Assembly (NCBI GenBank): GCA_965250205.1
Contig: CBDFNK010000023.1
Coordinates: 496,001 to 560,000 of the forward strand
DNA: 64,000 bases
Source of the DNA: JAHZKN01 sp965250205
Lineage (GTDB): Bacteria > Pseudomonadota > Alphaproteobacteria > Rhizobiales > Hyphomicrobiaceae
Direction: 5' to 3'
In this document: positions 17,191 through 25,174 of the stretch, piece by piece
How the letters are laid out: every line of letters begins with the position of its first letter
Position numbering within the stretch: the stretch's first letter is position 1
Position numbers and translations under genes: made by a program
The notes under the pieces: generated by a model
What the model was told of the DNA's origin: nothing
The model's input: the letters and a program-made list of their open reading frames with translations, nothing else
Database searches by the model: none

Positions 17191-18207
17191 CTAATCTGGA
17201 TCTCCAGAGGGTTCTGCAAATTCTGCGGGATCAAACGCGTACTTTGTACTGCAAAACTCACAGGTGACAGTAACGTTTCCTGAGCCATCGGTCATGTCGC
17301 CGAGATCGCTACCGCCTATGTTGCTCAATAGGTTGTGCACGCGTTGGCGCGAGCAACGGCAATCATCGCGCACTTCTTTAGCTGGGAATGCGACAACGCC
17401 CTCTTCATGAAACAGGCGATAGAGCAAGCGATCAGGGGCGAGGCTTGGATCAAGCAGCTCGTGGTCTTCGACCGTCGTAGCGAGATGGCGTGCGCGTTGC
17501 CAATCATCATTGTCTTCACCTACGGCGGGGGGCTCCTCATCTTCTTTGCCGCTGGCAAGATCAGAGGAAACACCACCTTCGCGTGATAGGTGTTGGATCA
17601 TCAGGCCGCCGGCGCGCCAAGTCCATTTGTCAGTGTCGCTTTTAGCTTCCGCATTATAGTGGCGGGCGACGGCGAGGCGGACAAAGGTCGGCAACTGTTC
17701 TGACTGGCGAAAATAAGTGTGGGCGGCCTCGGTGAGCGACCGGCCTTCAAGTGCAACAACACCTTGGTAGCGATCAAAACCAGGGCCCGGATCAATCGTT
17801 AGCGCAAGACTGCCTTTGCCAAACACGGATGCGTTGTCGTCTGGCGCTTCGTCCTGATCACCAAACACGGCGTAGCCGCGCACAGCGCCTGACACCGCAT
17901 AGTCAGCGACAAGCAAGGACACCTGACCATCGCTTTTGGCTTGCAGGGTAAGAATGCCGCCGTCGCCCTTCAAGGATGTGCCAAGCATGGCCACAAGCGC
18001 CAATGCCTGGCCAAGTGCCTCGGTCACCATCGGTGGATAGTTGTGACGATTGAGGATGGCATCAAGTGCAGGGCCAAGCCGCACAACACGGCCCATGACA
18101 TTGGAATTTACCGTGCGAAAGCGCAGCACAAGATCATCCATGATCTCGATATTGTGCTGGCCAGTGTCCGGCCCCGTGTCTTTTTCCGTGTCATTTGCGT
18201 CTGTCAT
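17191..18207 (-). CDS. hslO: Redox-regulated chaperone Hsp33
   Basis: A cytoplasmic holdase switched on by oxidation of a zinc centre. The zinc ligands are visible at the C-terminus as DDCRCSRQR and VTCEFCSTK, the normal CxC...CxxC pattern. The N-terminal substrate-binding domain is normal, with VTEALGQALALVAML. The length is 338 residues, longer than E. coli Hsp33 by an acidic insert (SGKEDEEPPAVGEDNDD, near residue 205). I place the start at 18207 (MTDANDTEK), which overlaps the argF stop by 17 nt, consistent with translational coupling. The argD-argF-hslO order is usual in Hyphomicrobiales. Confidence 0.92.
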   Translation of the reverse strand: MTDANDTEKDTGPDTGQHNIEIMDDLVLRFRTVNSNVMGRVVRLGPALDAILNRHNYPPMVTEALGQALALVAMLGTSLKGDGGILTLQAKSDGQVSLLVADYAVSGAVRGYAVFGDQDEAPDDNASVFGKGSLALTIDPGPGFDRYQGVVALEGRSLTEAAHTYFRQSEQLPTFVRLAVARHYNAEAKSDTDKWTWRAGGLMIQHLSREGGVSSDLASGKEDEEPPAVGEDNDDWQRARHLATTVEDHELLDPSLAPDRLLYRLFHEEGVVAFPAKEVRDDCRCSRQRVHNLLSNIGGSDLGDMTDGSGNVTVTCEFCSTKYAFDPAEFAEPSGDPD

Positions 18208-19138
18208 CAGCTTCGCTTCCAAGGCACCACGCAAGAATTGCTTTTTCGGCGTGCAAGCGGTTTTCGGCTTCATCGAAGACGACCGATTGCGGACCTTCGA
18301 GTACGGCTTCCGTTACTTCGTTGTCGCGATAGGCTGGCAGGCAGTGCATGAAGATTGCTTTTGGATCAGCCTTTGCCATCAACGCTTCATCAACACGAAA
18401 CGGATCTAAGATTTTTTTGCGTCGATCAGCATCTTTCTGGCCCATGGACACCCAAGTGTCCGTGACAATACAATGGGCACCCGCAGCTTCTTGGGCTGGA
18501 TCTGTTGAAACCCGTACGTTCGCCTTGTTGTCTTTGGCCCATTTCAAAAATTTAGGATCGGGCATGAGGTCTTCAGGGCAGGCAAGGCGCAACGTGAAAT
18601 CAAAGCGTTCAGCAGCGTGGATCCAGGAGGCGGCAACATTGTTGCCATCGCCAATCCAGGCAACGGTTTTGCCTTTGATGGGGCCGAGGTGTTGTTCGAA
18701 GGTCATCACGTCGGCCATGATCTGACACGGGTGTGTTTCATCTGTCAGTCCATTGATCACAGGCACGGTTGCCCACTTGGCCAAATCTACCAGTGTCTGG
18801 TGTTCATCGGCGCGGATCATGATGGCATCGATATAGCGAGATAGAACGCGCGCTGTGTCCGCAATGCTTTCGCCACGACCCAATTGCAGGTCTGTGTTGT
18901 TGAGCATAATTGATTGCCCGCCCAACTGGCGCATCGCAACGTCAAACGAAACCCGGGTGCGCGTTGAGGGTTTTTCAAAAATCATCACCAACACATCATC
19001 TTCAATACCTTCTGGCAGTAAAGATTTGGGTGTGTGCTTGCCAGCCTTTTTCATGGCATGACCAGCATCAATGATAGTACGCAAATCAGAAGCAGAAATC
19101 TGATTAAGATCTAAAAAATGTCTCATGTTCTTGGCCAT
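18191..19138 (-). CDS. argF: Ornithine carbamoyltransferase
   Basis: Makes citrulline from ornithine and carbamoyl phosphate. The length of 315 residues is normal. Carbamoyl-phosphate binding motif EKPSTRTRVSF lies near residue 55, HPCQIMAD near 135, and the ornithine loop MHCLPAYR near 270. Zn or ornithine-site residues DTWVSMGQ are also present. It lies 41 nt after argD and overlaps hslO at its 3' end, forming one minus-strand operon. The start MAKNMRHFLDL has a second Met at residue 5; both are possible. Confidence 0.95.
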   Translation of the reverse strand: MAKNMRHFLDLNQISASDLRTIIDAGHAMKKAGKHTPKSLLPEGIEDDVLVMIFEKPSTRTRVSFDVAMRQLGGQSIMLNNTDLQLGRGESIADTARVLSRYIDAIMIRADEHQTLVDLAKWATVPVINGLTDETHPCQIMADVMTFEQHLGPIKGKTVAWIGDGNNVAASWIHAAERFDFTLRLACPEDLMPDPKFLKWAKDNKANVRVSTDPAQEAAGAHCIVTDTWVSMGQKDADRRKKILDPFRVDEALMAKADPKAIFMHCLPAYRDNEVTEAVLEGPQSVVFDEAENRLHAEKAILAWCLGSEADDRRK

Positions 19139-19179
19139 GGGTCTCGGCCTAGCTCCAAAGTTAAAGGGTTTTTCTAGGA

Positions 19180-20409
19180 TTAAGTGGACAGGCTTTTGAG
19201 GGCCTGGTCCAAACGGGAAAGCGCTTCGGAAATGTCGCCGTCGTCAATCGTAAGAGGTGGCAGAATGCGTACGGTATTGTCAGCGGCACCAACCAGAAGC
19301 AGTTGCTCGTTCAGTGCGGCTTTCACAAGGTCCGCTGGATCGCAGGTTAATTTAAGGCCCAGCATCAGGCCGGACCCACGCACCTCTTCGATCAGTGGTG
19401 CGTGGGTGTCCTTCACGGCAGCGAGGCCTTGTTTGAAACGCAGCGCCTTGTCTTTCACAGCTTGCAGAAAGCCGGGCTCTGTTACAATGTCGAGCACGGT
19501 TCCAGCAACAGCGGTGGCAAGTGGATTGCCGCCGAAAGTTGAACCATGGGTGCCAGCAGTCATGCCTTTGGCCGCTTCGTTTGTGGCTAACAGCGCGCCA
19601 ATCGGAAAACCGCCACCGAGCCCCTTGGCAACCGCCATGATATCCGGCGTCACGTCACTGGCTTGGTGCGCGAACAAATGCCCTGTCCGGCCAACGCCCG
19701 TTTGCACTTCGTCTAAGATCAGCAATAAACCGTGATCGTCGCAGAGCGCCCTGAGCTCCGTGAGCGTTTCTGTTGGCAAAACACGAATGCCGCCTTCGCC
19801 CTGGATCGGCTCGACCATGATGGCGGCTGTCTCTTCGCCAATTGCCGCTTCAACGGCTGCGCTATCACCAAACGGCACGTGGTCGAACCCCGGCATTTCA
19901 GGTCCGAAGCCGTCGAGATGCTTTGGATTGCCCGCTGCTGACAGCGCTGCCAGTGTGCGGCCATGAAAAGCGCCCTCAAAGGTAATAATGCGGTGGCGTT
20001 CTGGGGCTCCGTTGACAAAGTGATGGCGGCGCGCGGTTTTAATCGCGCCCTCGCAGGCTTCCGCCCCTGAGTTGCAGAAGAACACGACGTCCGCGAACGT
20101 GGCCCCAACCAATTTGGCGGCCAGCGCCTCCTGGCCCTCAATCTCATAGAGATTGGACGTGTGCCAAAGCTTGCCCGCTTGGTCCGTTAAAGCTGCCACC
20201 AGTTTGGGGTGGGCGTGGCCAAGCACGTTGACGGCAATGCCAGACCCACAGTCCAAATAGCGTTGCCCCTCATTGGTGATCAGCCAGCAGCCCTCGCCGC
20301 GGACAAACGCCAGCGTTTTTGGGCCGTATGTGGCCATAACCGGTCCATCACCAGGATTAGACAGGGCGGTGGAGGAAATCGATGTAGTTGGCGTCTGGGG
20401 CCCGGACAT
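19180..20409 (-). CDS. argD: Acetylornithine aminotransferase
   Basis: A PLP enzyme that converts N-acetylglutamate semialdehyde to N-acetylornithine; in many bacteria it also serves in the DAP pathway. It has 409 residues. Motifs are CGSGIAVNVLGHAHP, FFCNSGAEACEGAIK, FHGRTLAALS, LILDEVQTGVGRTG and the PLP lysine in AVAKGLGGGFPIGA. I chose the ATG at 20409 (MSGPQTPTT) because AAGGGA lies 8 nt upstream; a Met three codons earlier has no spacing for it. A terminator-like hairpin lies only 27 nt before the start, see the separate entry. It heads the argD-argF-hslO operon. Confidence 0.93.
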   Translation of the reverse strand: MSGPQTPTTSISSTALSNPGDGPVMATYGPKTLAFVRGEGCWLITNEGQRYLDCGSGIAVNVLGHAHPKLVAALTDQAGKLWHTSNLYEIEGQEALAAKLVGATFADVVFFCNSGAEACEGAIKTARRHHFVNGAPERHRIITFEGAFHGRTLAALSAAGNPKHLDGFGPEMPGFDHVPFGDSAAVEAAIGEETAAIMVEPIQGEGGIRVLPTETLTELRALCDDHGLLLILDEVQTGVGRTGHLFAHQASDVTPDIMAVAKGLGGGFPIGALLATNEAAKGMTAGTHGSTFGGNPLATAVAGTVLDIVTEPGFLQAVKDKALRFKQGLAAVKDTHAPLIEEVRGSGLMLGLKLTCDPADLVKAALNEQLLLVGAADNTVRILPPLTIDDGDISEALSRLDQALKSLST

Positions 20410-20435
20410 CTTGTCCATCCCTTGCGCAGAAATAC

Positions 20436-20457
20436 AAAAAGCCGCCTCACCGGCGGC
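20436..20457 (-). terminator. Terminator-like hairpin in the argD leader (possible attenuator)
   Basis: On the minus strand the sequence reads GCCGCC-GGTGA-GGCGGC followed directly by TTTTT, the shape of an intrinsic terminator. It points toward argD, whose start codon is 27 nt further on, and no gene ends just upstream. A terminator between a promoter and its gene suggests attenuation of the arginine operon. I do not see an obvious Arg-rich leader peptide, so the sensing mechanism is open. Confidence 0.5.
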
Positions 20458-21039
20458 CATCGGAGGAGCGGTGATACAGGGGCCCCAAGCGGCTGTCAAC
20501 GCAAGTACCACAAGGACTTATGGCCGATGCAACTCGGAGCAGGCTGCCTTGAACACGTCACAAGGTGATGTTTGAAAGCCTCAGTGGAAGCCGGTTTGGG
20601 GGGTTACCCCCGCGAATCGCGTTGTTGCAACGAAGCCACTTTCCCCTGTCAAGCCCGGATTACAAGCGTGTTTGGCTTGTATGCAGGATTCTGGATGTTG
20701 TAGCTTCCTCTCGTCCGACCACGACATCTCGCGTGTTGTAAGCGAAATGTCCTTTGTATTTTGTTGTCGGCACGCGTAGGGCCGCTGCGTTTTAAGGCTC
20801 ACCCAGTCGGTGAGGCTGCAGGTCCGGCCCCTCATATCTAGTACGCTCTAGTACGCGTCTGTTTAGTCTTGCGTTCATCTCTGTAAAGCGTCCCGTCCCA
20901 GTCAAAGTGTGACTTTGGGGAGCGGCCACCTTTGTCGTGCGCCCCCTCAAAACACCGCTTCTGGCTGGAGATTTTTCCCAAGCGCCGCCCCGATCCTGGG
21001 CGTGCGGCGCTTAGGCGTAATTTTGTCAGGAGCGATAGC
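20458..21039. promoter_or_regulatory. Intergenic region between divergent argD and gcrA
   Basis: About 580 bp without a convincing gene. A 10-bp tandem repeat TCTAGTACGC lies at 20837-20846 and 20847-20856. A perfect palindrome CAAAGT-gtg-ACTTTG lies at 20903-20917. CTCACC-cagtc-GGTGAG forms a small hairpin near 20805. These lie on the gcrA side and could be operator or leader elements. An open frame on the minus strand at 20581-20835 has atypical composition and was not called. Confidence 0.45.
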
Positions 21040-21612
21040 ATGGCCTGGAATGACGAGCGCGTGGATCTGTTGAAAAAGCTCTGGGCTGAGGGATTAAGTG
21101 CAAGCCAGATTGCTGGACGTTTGGGTGGTGTCACCCGCAACGCAGTGATCGGCAAAGTGCACCGCCTCGGTTTGTCAGGGCGCGCAACCACATCGCGCAT
21201 GAAATCTCACCGCCCTCGGGCCCGCGTTGCAGCCAAACGTAATGGCAAGACGCGCTTCGGCTCGACCGGCAATCCGGCGCTCCGAGCGCTTTATCATCCG
21301 GATGCACAACCCTATACGCCAGCCGTAGAAGAGCTGGTTATTCCGGAAAAAGAACGAAAAAGCATTCAGACACTGACCGAAAACCATTGCCGTTGGCCGA
21401 TTGGCGATCCGCAAATGGCGGACTTCCACTTCTGTGGCAAATCCAAGGTAACAGGCCTTCCTTATTGCGAGTTTCATGCCCGCCGTGCCTTCCAGCCACC
21501 GCAGGCACGCCGCCGCGATCGCACAGCAGACAGACTACCGGCCCAAATTGCAGCGCCGACTGCTACGGCACCTGCAGATGCTGGCAAAGAGACTGAGAAG
21601 GTAAAACCGTAA
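21040..21612 (+). CDS. gcrA: Cell-cycle transcriptional regulator GcrA
   Basis: The alphaproteobacterial master regulator that works with sigma-70 at GANTC sites methylated by CcrM. The N-terminus is diagnostic: MAWNDERVDLLKKLWAEGLS, then SASQIAGRLGGVTRNAVIGK, the helix-turn-helix that contacts DNA. The C-terminal sigma-interacting part ENHCRWPIGDP with FCGKSKVTGLPYCEFHARRAFQP is also intact. At 190 residues the length is normal, with a basic linker and an Ala/Pro-rich tail. CAGGAG lies 8 nt before the ATG. A strong terminator follows. ccrM is not in the window. Confidence 0.97.
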   Translation: MAWNDERVDLLKKLWAEGLSASQIAGRLGGVTRNAVIGKVHRLGLSGRATTSRMKSHRPRARVAAKRNGKTRFGSTGNPALRALYHPDAQPYTPAVEELVIPEKERKSIQTLTENHCRWPIGDPQMADFHFCGKSKVTGLPYCEFHARRAFQPPQARRRDRTADRLPAQIAAPTATAPADAGKETEKVKP

Positions 21613-21678
21613 GGAGATTTCGCGTTTACGACGTCGACGTGTTTGACACGTCACGGCAGCGGCAGCGGGAGAGGAGAG

Positions 21679-21746
21679 CGGTCACTTGATTCACTTCAAC
21701 ACAGCGCAAGCTTGTGTTGGAAAATAGGGTGACCGGTCTTTTTTTT
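21679..21746 (+). terminator. gcrA terminator containing a nested palindromic unit
   Basis: An outer stem CGGTCAC (21679-21685) pairs with GTGACCG (21729-21735) and is followed by a run of eight T (21739-21746). Inside it sits a second hairpin, CAACACA-GCGCAAGC-TTGTGTTG (21697-21720). That inner unit is nearly identical to units of the palindrome array at 26499-26745. The structure is 66 nt downstream of the gcrA stop. Confidence 0.8.
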
Positions 21747-21773
21747 GTCCGTGGGCTAGATCTGTGGACCCAT

Positions 21774-22190
21774 TCAAATCTTGCGGATTTTTTTGTTGTC
21801 TGACTTGTGCATCAGGATTGGGGTTTTCTCGCCAACCTTCAACGCGCGACCATCTTTATGTTTGAGGCGCGTCAGTTTACCTATCTGCCATTGGCCACGG
21901 GCGTCCTTGTAGCTGACCATATAAAGCGTTGTCTTCACGACGTCATAGTCGATGTAGCCCGGGTGGGTGGCTGCAAGCGGTTCGACAACGGCGCACGGCG
22001 CATGCTCGGTCATAGTCTTTTGGCGCTTTAAAGATATCCACTCGACCTTCTCAAGGTAGCAGGTGTCCTCAATGCGCTCCAGATAAGCATCAACCTGCGT
22101 GTAGTTGGTGCCCTTATCAAACTCGGTGTAGCTATAGAGACCAGCAAACAAAAGTGCGCTGGTAAAAATTCTCGTTCGGAATGACATCAT
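21774..22190 (-). CDS. Small membrane-anchored hypothetical protein
   Basis: A 138-residue protein starting MMSFRTRIFTSALLFAGLY. One hydrophobic segment near residues 6-20 is an anchor or signal. The rest is soluble, with YTQVDAYLERIEDTCYLEK, a CAVVEP segment, IDYDVVKTTLYMVSYKDARG and LKVGEKTPILMHKS. The alternation of strands suggests a small beta-rich domain like those in DUF3592-type proteins, but this is a guess. GTGG/GTGAT upstream of the double ATG is a weak ribosome binding site. It is convergent with gcrA and shares the intergenic terminator region. Confidence 0.65.
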   Translation of the reverse strand: MMSFRTRIFTSALLFAGLYSYTEFDKGTNYTQVDAYLERIEDTCYLEKVEWISLKRQKTMTEHAPCAVVEPLAATHPGYIDYDVVKTTLYMVSYKDARGQWQIGKLTRLKHKDGRALKVGEKTPILMHKSDNKKIRKI

Positions 22191-22885
22191 ATCACCACGG
22201 CCTATCGCAACACGGTTCAGAAAAGTAAGGCTATCACAACGCAATTTCAGTTCGGTTAAGTGGTCTATGATTTGCGCCGTGGTCTGCAGTGCGGTTCAAC
22301 CATGGTTTCGCAATGGTTAACCCAGGTCTTGGTAACGGCGCTAACGCCCCACCAGGTGCAATAAAAATAGAAAAACGGGCCGGGAACATCGCAAAACGAC
22401 ACTCCCGACCGGATCGATTTGGTCTCAATTGATTGCGTACTTAGATTTGTACGTATCGGCTAGCCCTTTGCGAGCGTGTCGAGAAGGCCAATGCTGTTGT
22501 GAGTGACATGTTGGATAACCCTTCCCCTTAAACATAGAGCGCAGGTGCAGGTAGTTTGTTGTCCGTTTTCTTTTCTTGTTTTGCCCCTGCTGACGCCATG
22601 CGGTTTGCCGAATGATGTTGCCAGATGTGCAACGGGCTGAATGGTAGTGACCTGAGCCTTTGACATTGTCGTCCTAGGTACCTAATTTCTGCGTTGCCGT
22701 TTCTTGAATTCGCAGGATCGACCACCATTCAATGGTCGACAATCTGGCCATAGATTTCATTCAAGACAAAAAAATGAACAAGCCATTGAGAACAGGCGTT
22801 ATTAGTCAGTTTTTAGGGTGGGAAATTGGAGTTTGTCCTCAAAAGATAGCGAACATCTTCGCCCAGGGTTGCTAAACAATTGAGA
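22191..22885. other. Long intergenic region with a perfect palindrome, no clear gene
   Basis: About 695 bp. A hairpin TCGACCA-ccattcaa-TGGTCGA lies at 22718-22739, with ACCATT-c-AATGGT nested in it; it could be an operator or terminator. A minus-strand frame at 22460-22666 (68 codons, MSKAQVTTIQPV) has AGGAC about 5 nt upstream and a CTCALC segment, but no recognisable family; I give it at most one chance in five of being a gene. AT-rich sequence at 22740-22880 shows nothing more. Confidence 0.5.
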
Positions 22886-23797
22886 TTATAGATTTGATTT
22901 GCCGCCGCCTGGGTGGGTTTTGCTTACACTCAAAGCTTCTGACAGATGCATTTTTGCGCTGCCGCGAGGTAGAGGTTTTTGCTGGCTTTCATCGGGTGCC
23001 CAGGCTGAGATCGTCAAAATTTCAAATGTTGCAGGACACCGCCCCGTTGCACTGTCGGCAAATTGGTCGGAATAAATTTCACAGGCTCGTTTAAGTAATT
23101 TTTTGGTCACGGGTTTTCGTGTTCGCGCTGCCAAGGGATTAGAGGCGGCCATGGCTTTGAGCTCTTGCATGAGCGCCAGTGGTGTCGCGTAGTTCACTGT
23201 CAGTCGTTCACTATCAACGACGGGCAGGGCAAAACCAGCGCGTTGTAAAAGGGCTCCAAGATCACGAATATCAGCAAACGGGGCAACGCGGGGGGCGGCA
23301 CCACCGGTGATTTCTGCTTCCGCCTGCAACCAAGCTTGGCGCAGTTCGGTCAAGGTGTAACCTCCCAGCATCGACCCTAAAAACAGACCATCATTTTTGA
23401 GGGCTCGACGGATCTGGGCAAGGGAACCTGGTAGGTCATTGGCATAGTGCAAAGTCAGTGGTGACACGATGAGATCAAGGCCCGCGTCTTTGAACGGTAG
23501 CCATTCCTGGTCCGCCTTGATCCGCGTGCCCTGACATTGCGCCAATAGCTGGTCTGCGGTTTCAGCAGATATTATCCAATCCACGCTTTCAAGCGCCGCA
23601 AGTTCTTTGCCGACGATGCCATGATGGGCACCAAGTATCAGTGTTTTGGCAAACGACCGATTGATGACAGCAAGGCGGCCGCAGAAATCTTCGCCAACTC
23701 GACGCAGCAAGAAATCCTGCGCTTTGACGTGGCGGGCCCATCGGTTGCGCCGTTGATTGAGCAGATCGTGATCAAAGATGGGTTCGGGTTGGGTCAT
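22886..23797 (-). CDS. Class I methyltransferase, BioC/NDUFAF5-like
   Basis: A 303-residue SAM methyltransferase. The N-terminus FDHDLLNQRRNRWARH is the usual start of the NDUFAF5-related bacterial family. A degenerate motif I (KTLILGAHHGIVGKEL) follows. LPFKDAGLDLIVSPLTLHYAND and FLGSMLGGYTLTELRQAW complete the fold. In alphaproteobacteria this gene is usually divergent from comF, as here (86 bp between starts). NDUFAF5 hydroxylates an arginine in complex I, and BioC methylates malonyl-ACP for biotin synthesis. The weak motif I makes BioC unlikely, so the biotin operon downstream is not evidence for it. Confidence 0.75.
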   Translation of the reverse strand: MTQPEPIFDHDLLNQRRNRWARHVKAQDFLLRRVGEDFCGRLAVINRSFAKTLILGAHHGIVGKELAALESVDWIISAETADQLLAQCQGTRIKADQEWLPFKDAGLDLIVSPLTLHYANDLPGSLAQIRRALKNDGLFLGSMLGGYTLTELRQAWLQAEAEITGGAAPRVAPFADIRDLGALLQRAGFALPVVDSERLTVNYATPLALMQELKAMAASNPLAARTRKPVTKKLLKRACEIYSDQFADSATGRCPATFEILTISAWAPDESQQKPLPRGSAKMHLSEALSVSKTHPGGGKSNL

Positions 23798-23882
23798 CTC
23801 GGAGGGGTATGATTGCCGTCTGGTCTGATTGGGTTAAGGAAGGTGATGTTCACAAGGCACGTGTTGCTCTATCATAAATGGC

Positions 23883-24728
23883 ATGGACCAACAGTCTGTG
23901 CGTACCAATGCTGTCCCTCTGTCGCAGCCGACGTCTTCGTCGCCACCTCGGCCCAAGTCCCGTTGGGGGCGGCGCATCTTGTCCGCCGTTGCTGATCTGG
24001 CAATGCCGCCCGTCTGTGTTGGCTGCCAGGCACCGCTGGTCGATCATCACGCGCTTTGTGCTCCGTGCTGGGCAGGGATCGATTTTATCCGACAACCTTT
24101 GTGTGAGCGTCTTGGTTTGCCGATGCCCTATGGGGTTGGTGAGGGAATGATCTCGGCCGCTGCTGCGGTCAATCCACCAACATATGATCGTGCCCGTGCA
24201 GTGGGGATCTATTCGGGTACCCTCAAATCTTTGGTGCATGATTTTAAATTTCGTGACCGTCAGGAGTTGCAGCGCCTGTTTGTGCGTTGGCTTTTGGAGG
24301 CTGGCCGCCCGTTTTGGTCGGACGCAGATTTGATTGTGCCCGTGCCCCTGCACCGCCGCCGCTTGCTTAAGCGGCGATTTAATCAGGCTGCAGTACTTGC
24401 AGGTGCCGTGGCACCCCTCACCGGCATACCTTGCCAGCCCCTCTTGCTGCATCGCACACGGGCGACCGCGCAGCAGGTCGGTCTGACCCGCCAACAGCGC
24501 CAGGACAACGTCCGCGGTGCTTTTGAGGTGCCAGCCGAGATGGCAGCCAAATTGCAGCAAGCCCGGATTGTGCTGCTTGATGACGTCATCACAACGGGCG
24601 CTACAGTGACCGCATGCGCCTCGGCTTTGCGCAAAGCAGGTGCTGGCGAGGTCAATGTTCTCGCCGTGGCACTTACTGTCCCAGGTCGGGATAAGGGGGC
24701 GGTAAGTGGATTGGCGCTGCTCGATTAA
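23883..24728 (+). CDS. comF: ComF-family phosphoribosyltransferase
   Basis: A 281-residue protein. Zn-type cysteines in VCVGCQAPL and LCAPCW lie near residues 45 and 60. A PRTase domain follows with VPVPLHRRRLLKRRFNQAA and the PRPP-binding loop IVLLDDVITTGATVTAC. ComF is required for DNA uptake in competent bacteria and is often kept as a conserved gene in alphaproteobacteria without known competence. The first 30 residues are low-complexity Ser/Pro. Divergent from the methyltransferase gene. Confidence 0.9.
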   Translation: MDQQSVRTNAVPLSQPTSSSPPRPKSRWGRRILSAVADLAMPPVCVGCQAPLVDHHALCAPCWAGIDFIRQPLCERLGLPMPYGVGEGMISAAAAVNPPTYDRARAVGIYSGTLKSLVHDFKFRDRQELQRLFVRWLLEAGRPFWSDADLIVPVPLHRRRLLKRRFNQAAVLAGAVAPLTGIPCQPLLLHRTRATAQQVGLTRQQRQDNVRGAFEVPAEMAAKLQQARIVLLDDVITTGATVTACASALRKAGAGEVNVLAVALTVPGRDKGAVSGLALLD

Positions 24729-24844
24729 TTGATCAGTGCTTGAGAAAAATTGACATTAATTGCGCATCACCTCTTTTCCATAGCGGTCTCAAACGGTACT
24801 CTTGGACTAGATTCCTTTTGAGCCACGGTGCCTGATCAAAAATC

Positions 24845-25102
24845 ATGTCGAAGATTCTCATCTATACAGCTTCCTTGTGCCCGTACTGCCGGATGGCGAA
24901 AGGCCTGCTGTCAGGCAAGGGTCTCGCCTTTGAAGAAATTGATGTTACAGGCAAGCCCGATGTGCGCTCGGCGATGGTCGAGAAAGCTGGTGGACGCTTG
25001 ACCGTGCCACAGATCTGGATTGATGAGCAGCATATTGGTGGCTGTGACGATCTGATGGCGCTCGAAAGGTCCGGCAAGCTTGAACGATTGTTGGCGGTGT
25101 AA
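24845..25102 (+). CDS. grxC: Glutaredoxin 3
   Basis: An 85-residue dithiol glutaredoxin: active site SLCPYCRMAKGLL at residues 11-23, glutathione site TVPQIWID with cis-Pro near 57, and IGGCDDLMAL. It reduces disulfides with glutathione. It starts the grxC - nitrilase - DUF1178 group on the plus strand, a standard alphaproteobacterial order downstream of comF. The gap to comF is 116 bp, enough for its own promoter. Confidence 0.95.
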   Translation: MSKILIYTASLCPYCRMAKGLLSGKGLAFEEIDVTGKPDVRSAMVEKAGGRLTVPQIWIDEQHIGGCDDLMALERSGKLERLLAV

Positions 25103-25174
25103 CCGCAACGGCACTCAAGCCTTCTGCATTACAAACTCTTGCGGCGCACTTTTACTTTGAGCGAGATCAACCCC

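Noticed and set aside
20581..20835. Arg leader peptide or gene upstream of argD
   Set aside because: The frame has no ribosome binding site and no run of Arg codons, so it does not support a classical leader-peptide attenuator.
22460..22666. 68-codon minus-strand gene
   Set aside because: It has a weak ribosome binding site, but no family or protein-like structure could be recognised.
22886..23797. BioC, because a bio operon is nearby
   Set aside because: The SAM motif is degenerate, the N-terminus is NDUFAF5-like, and the operon carries BioZ, which makes BioC unnecessary.
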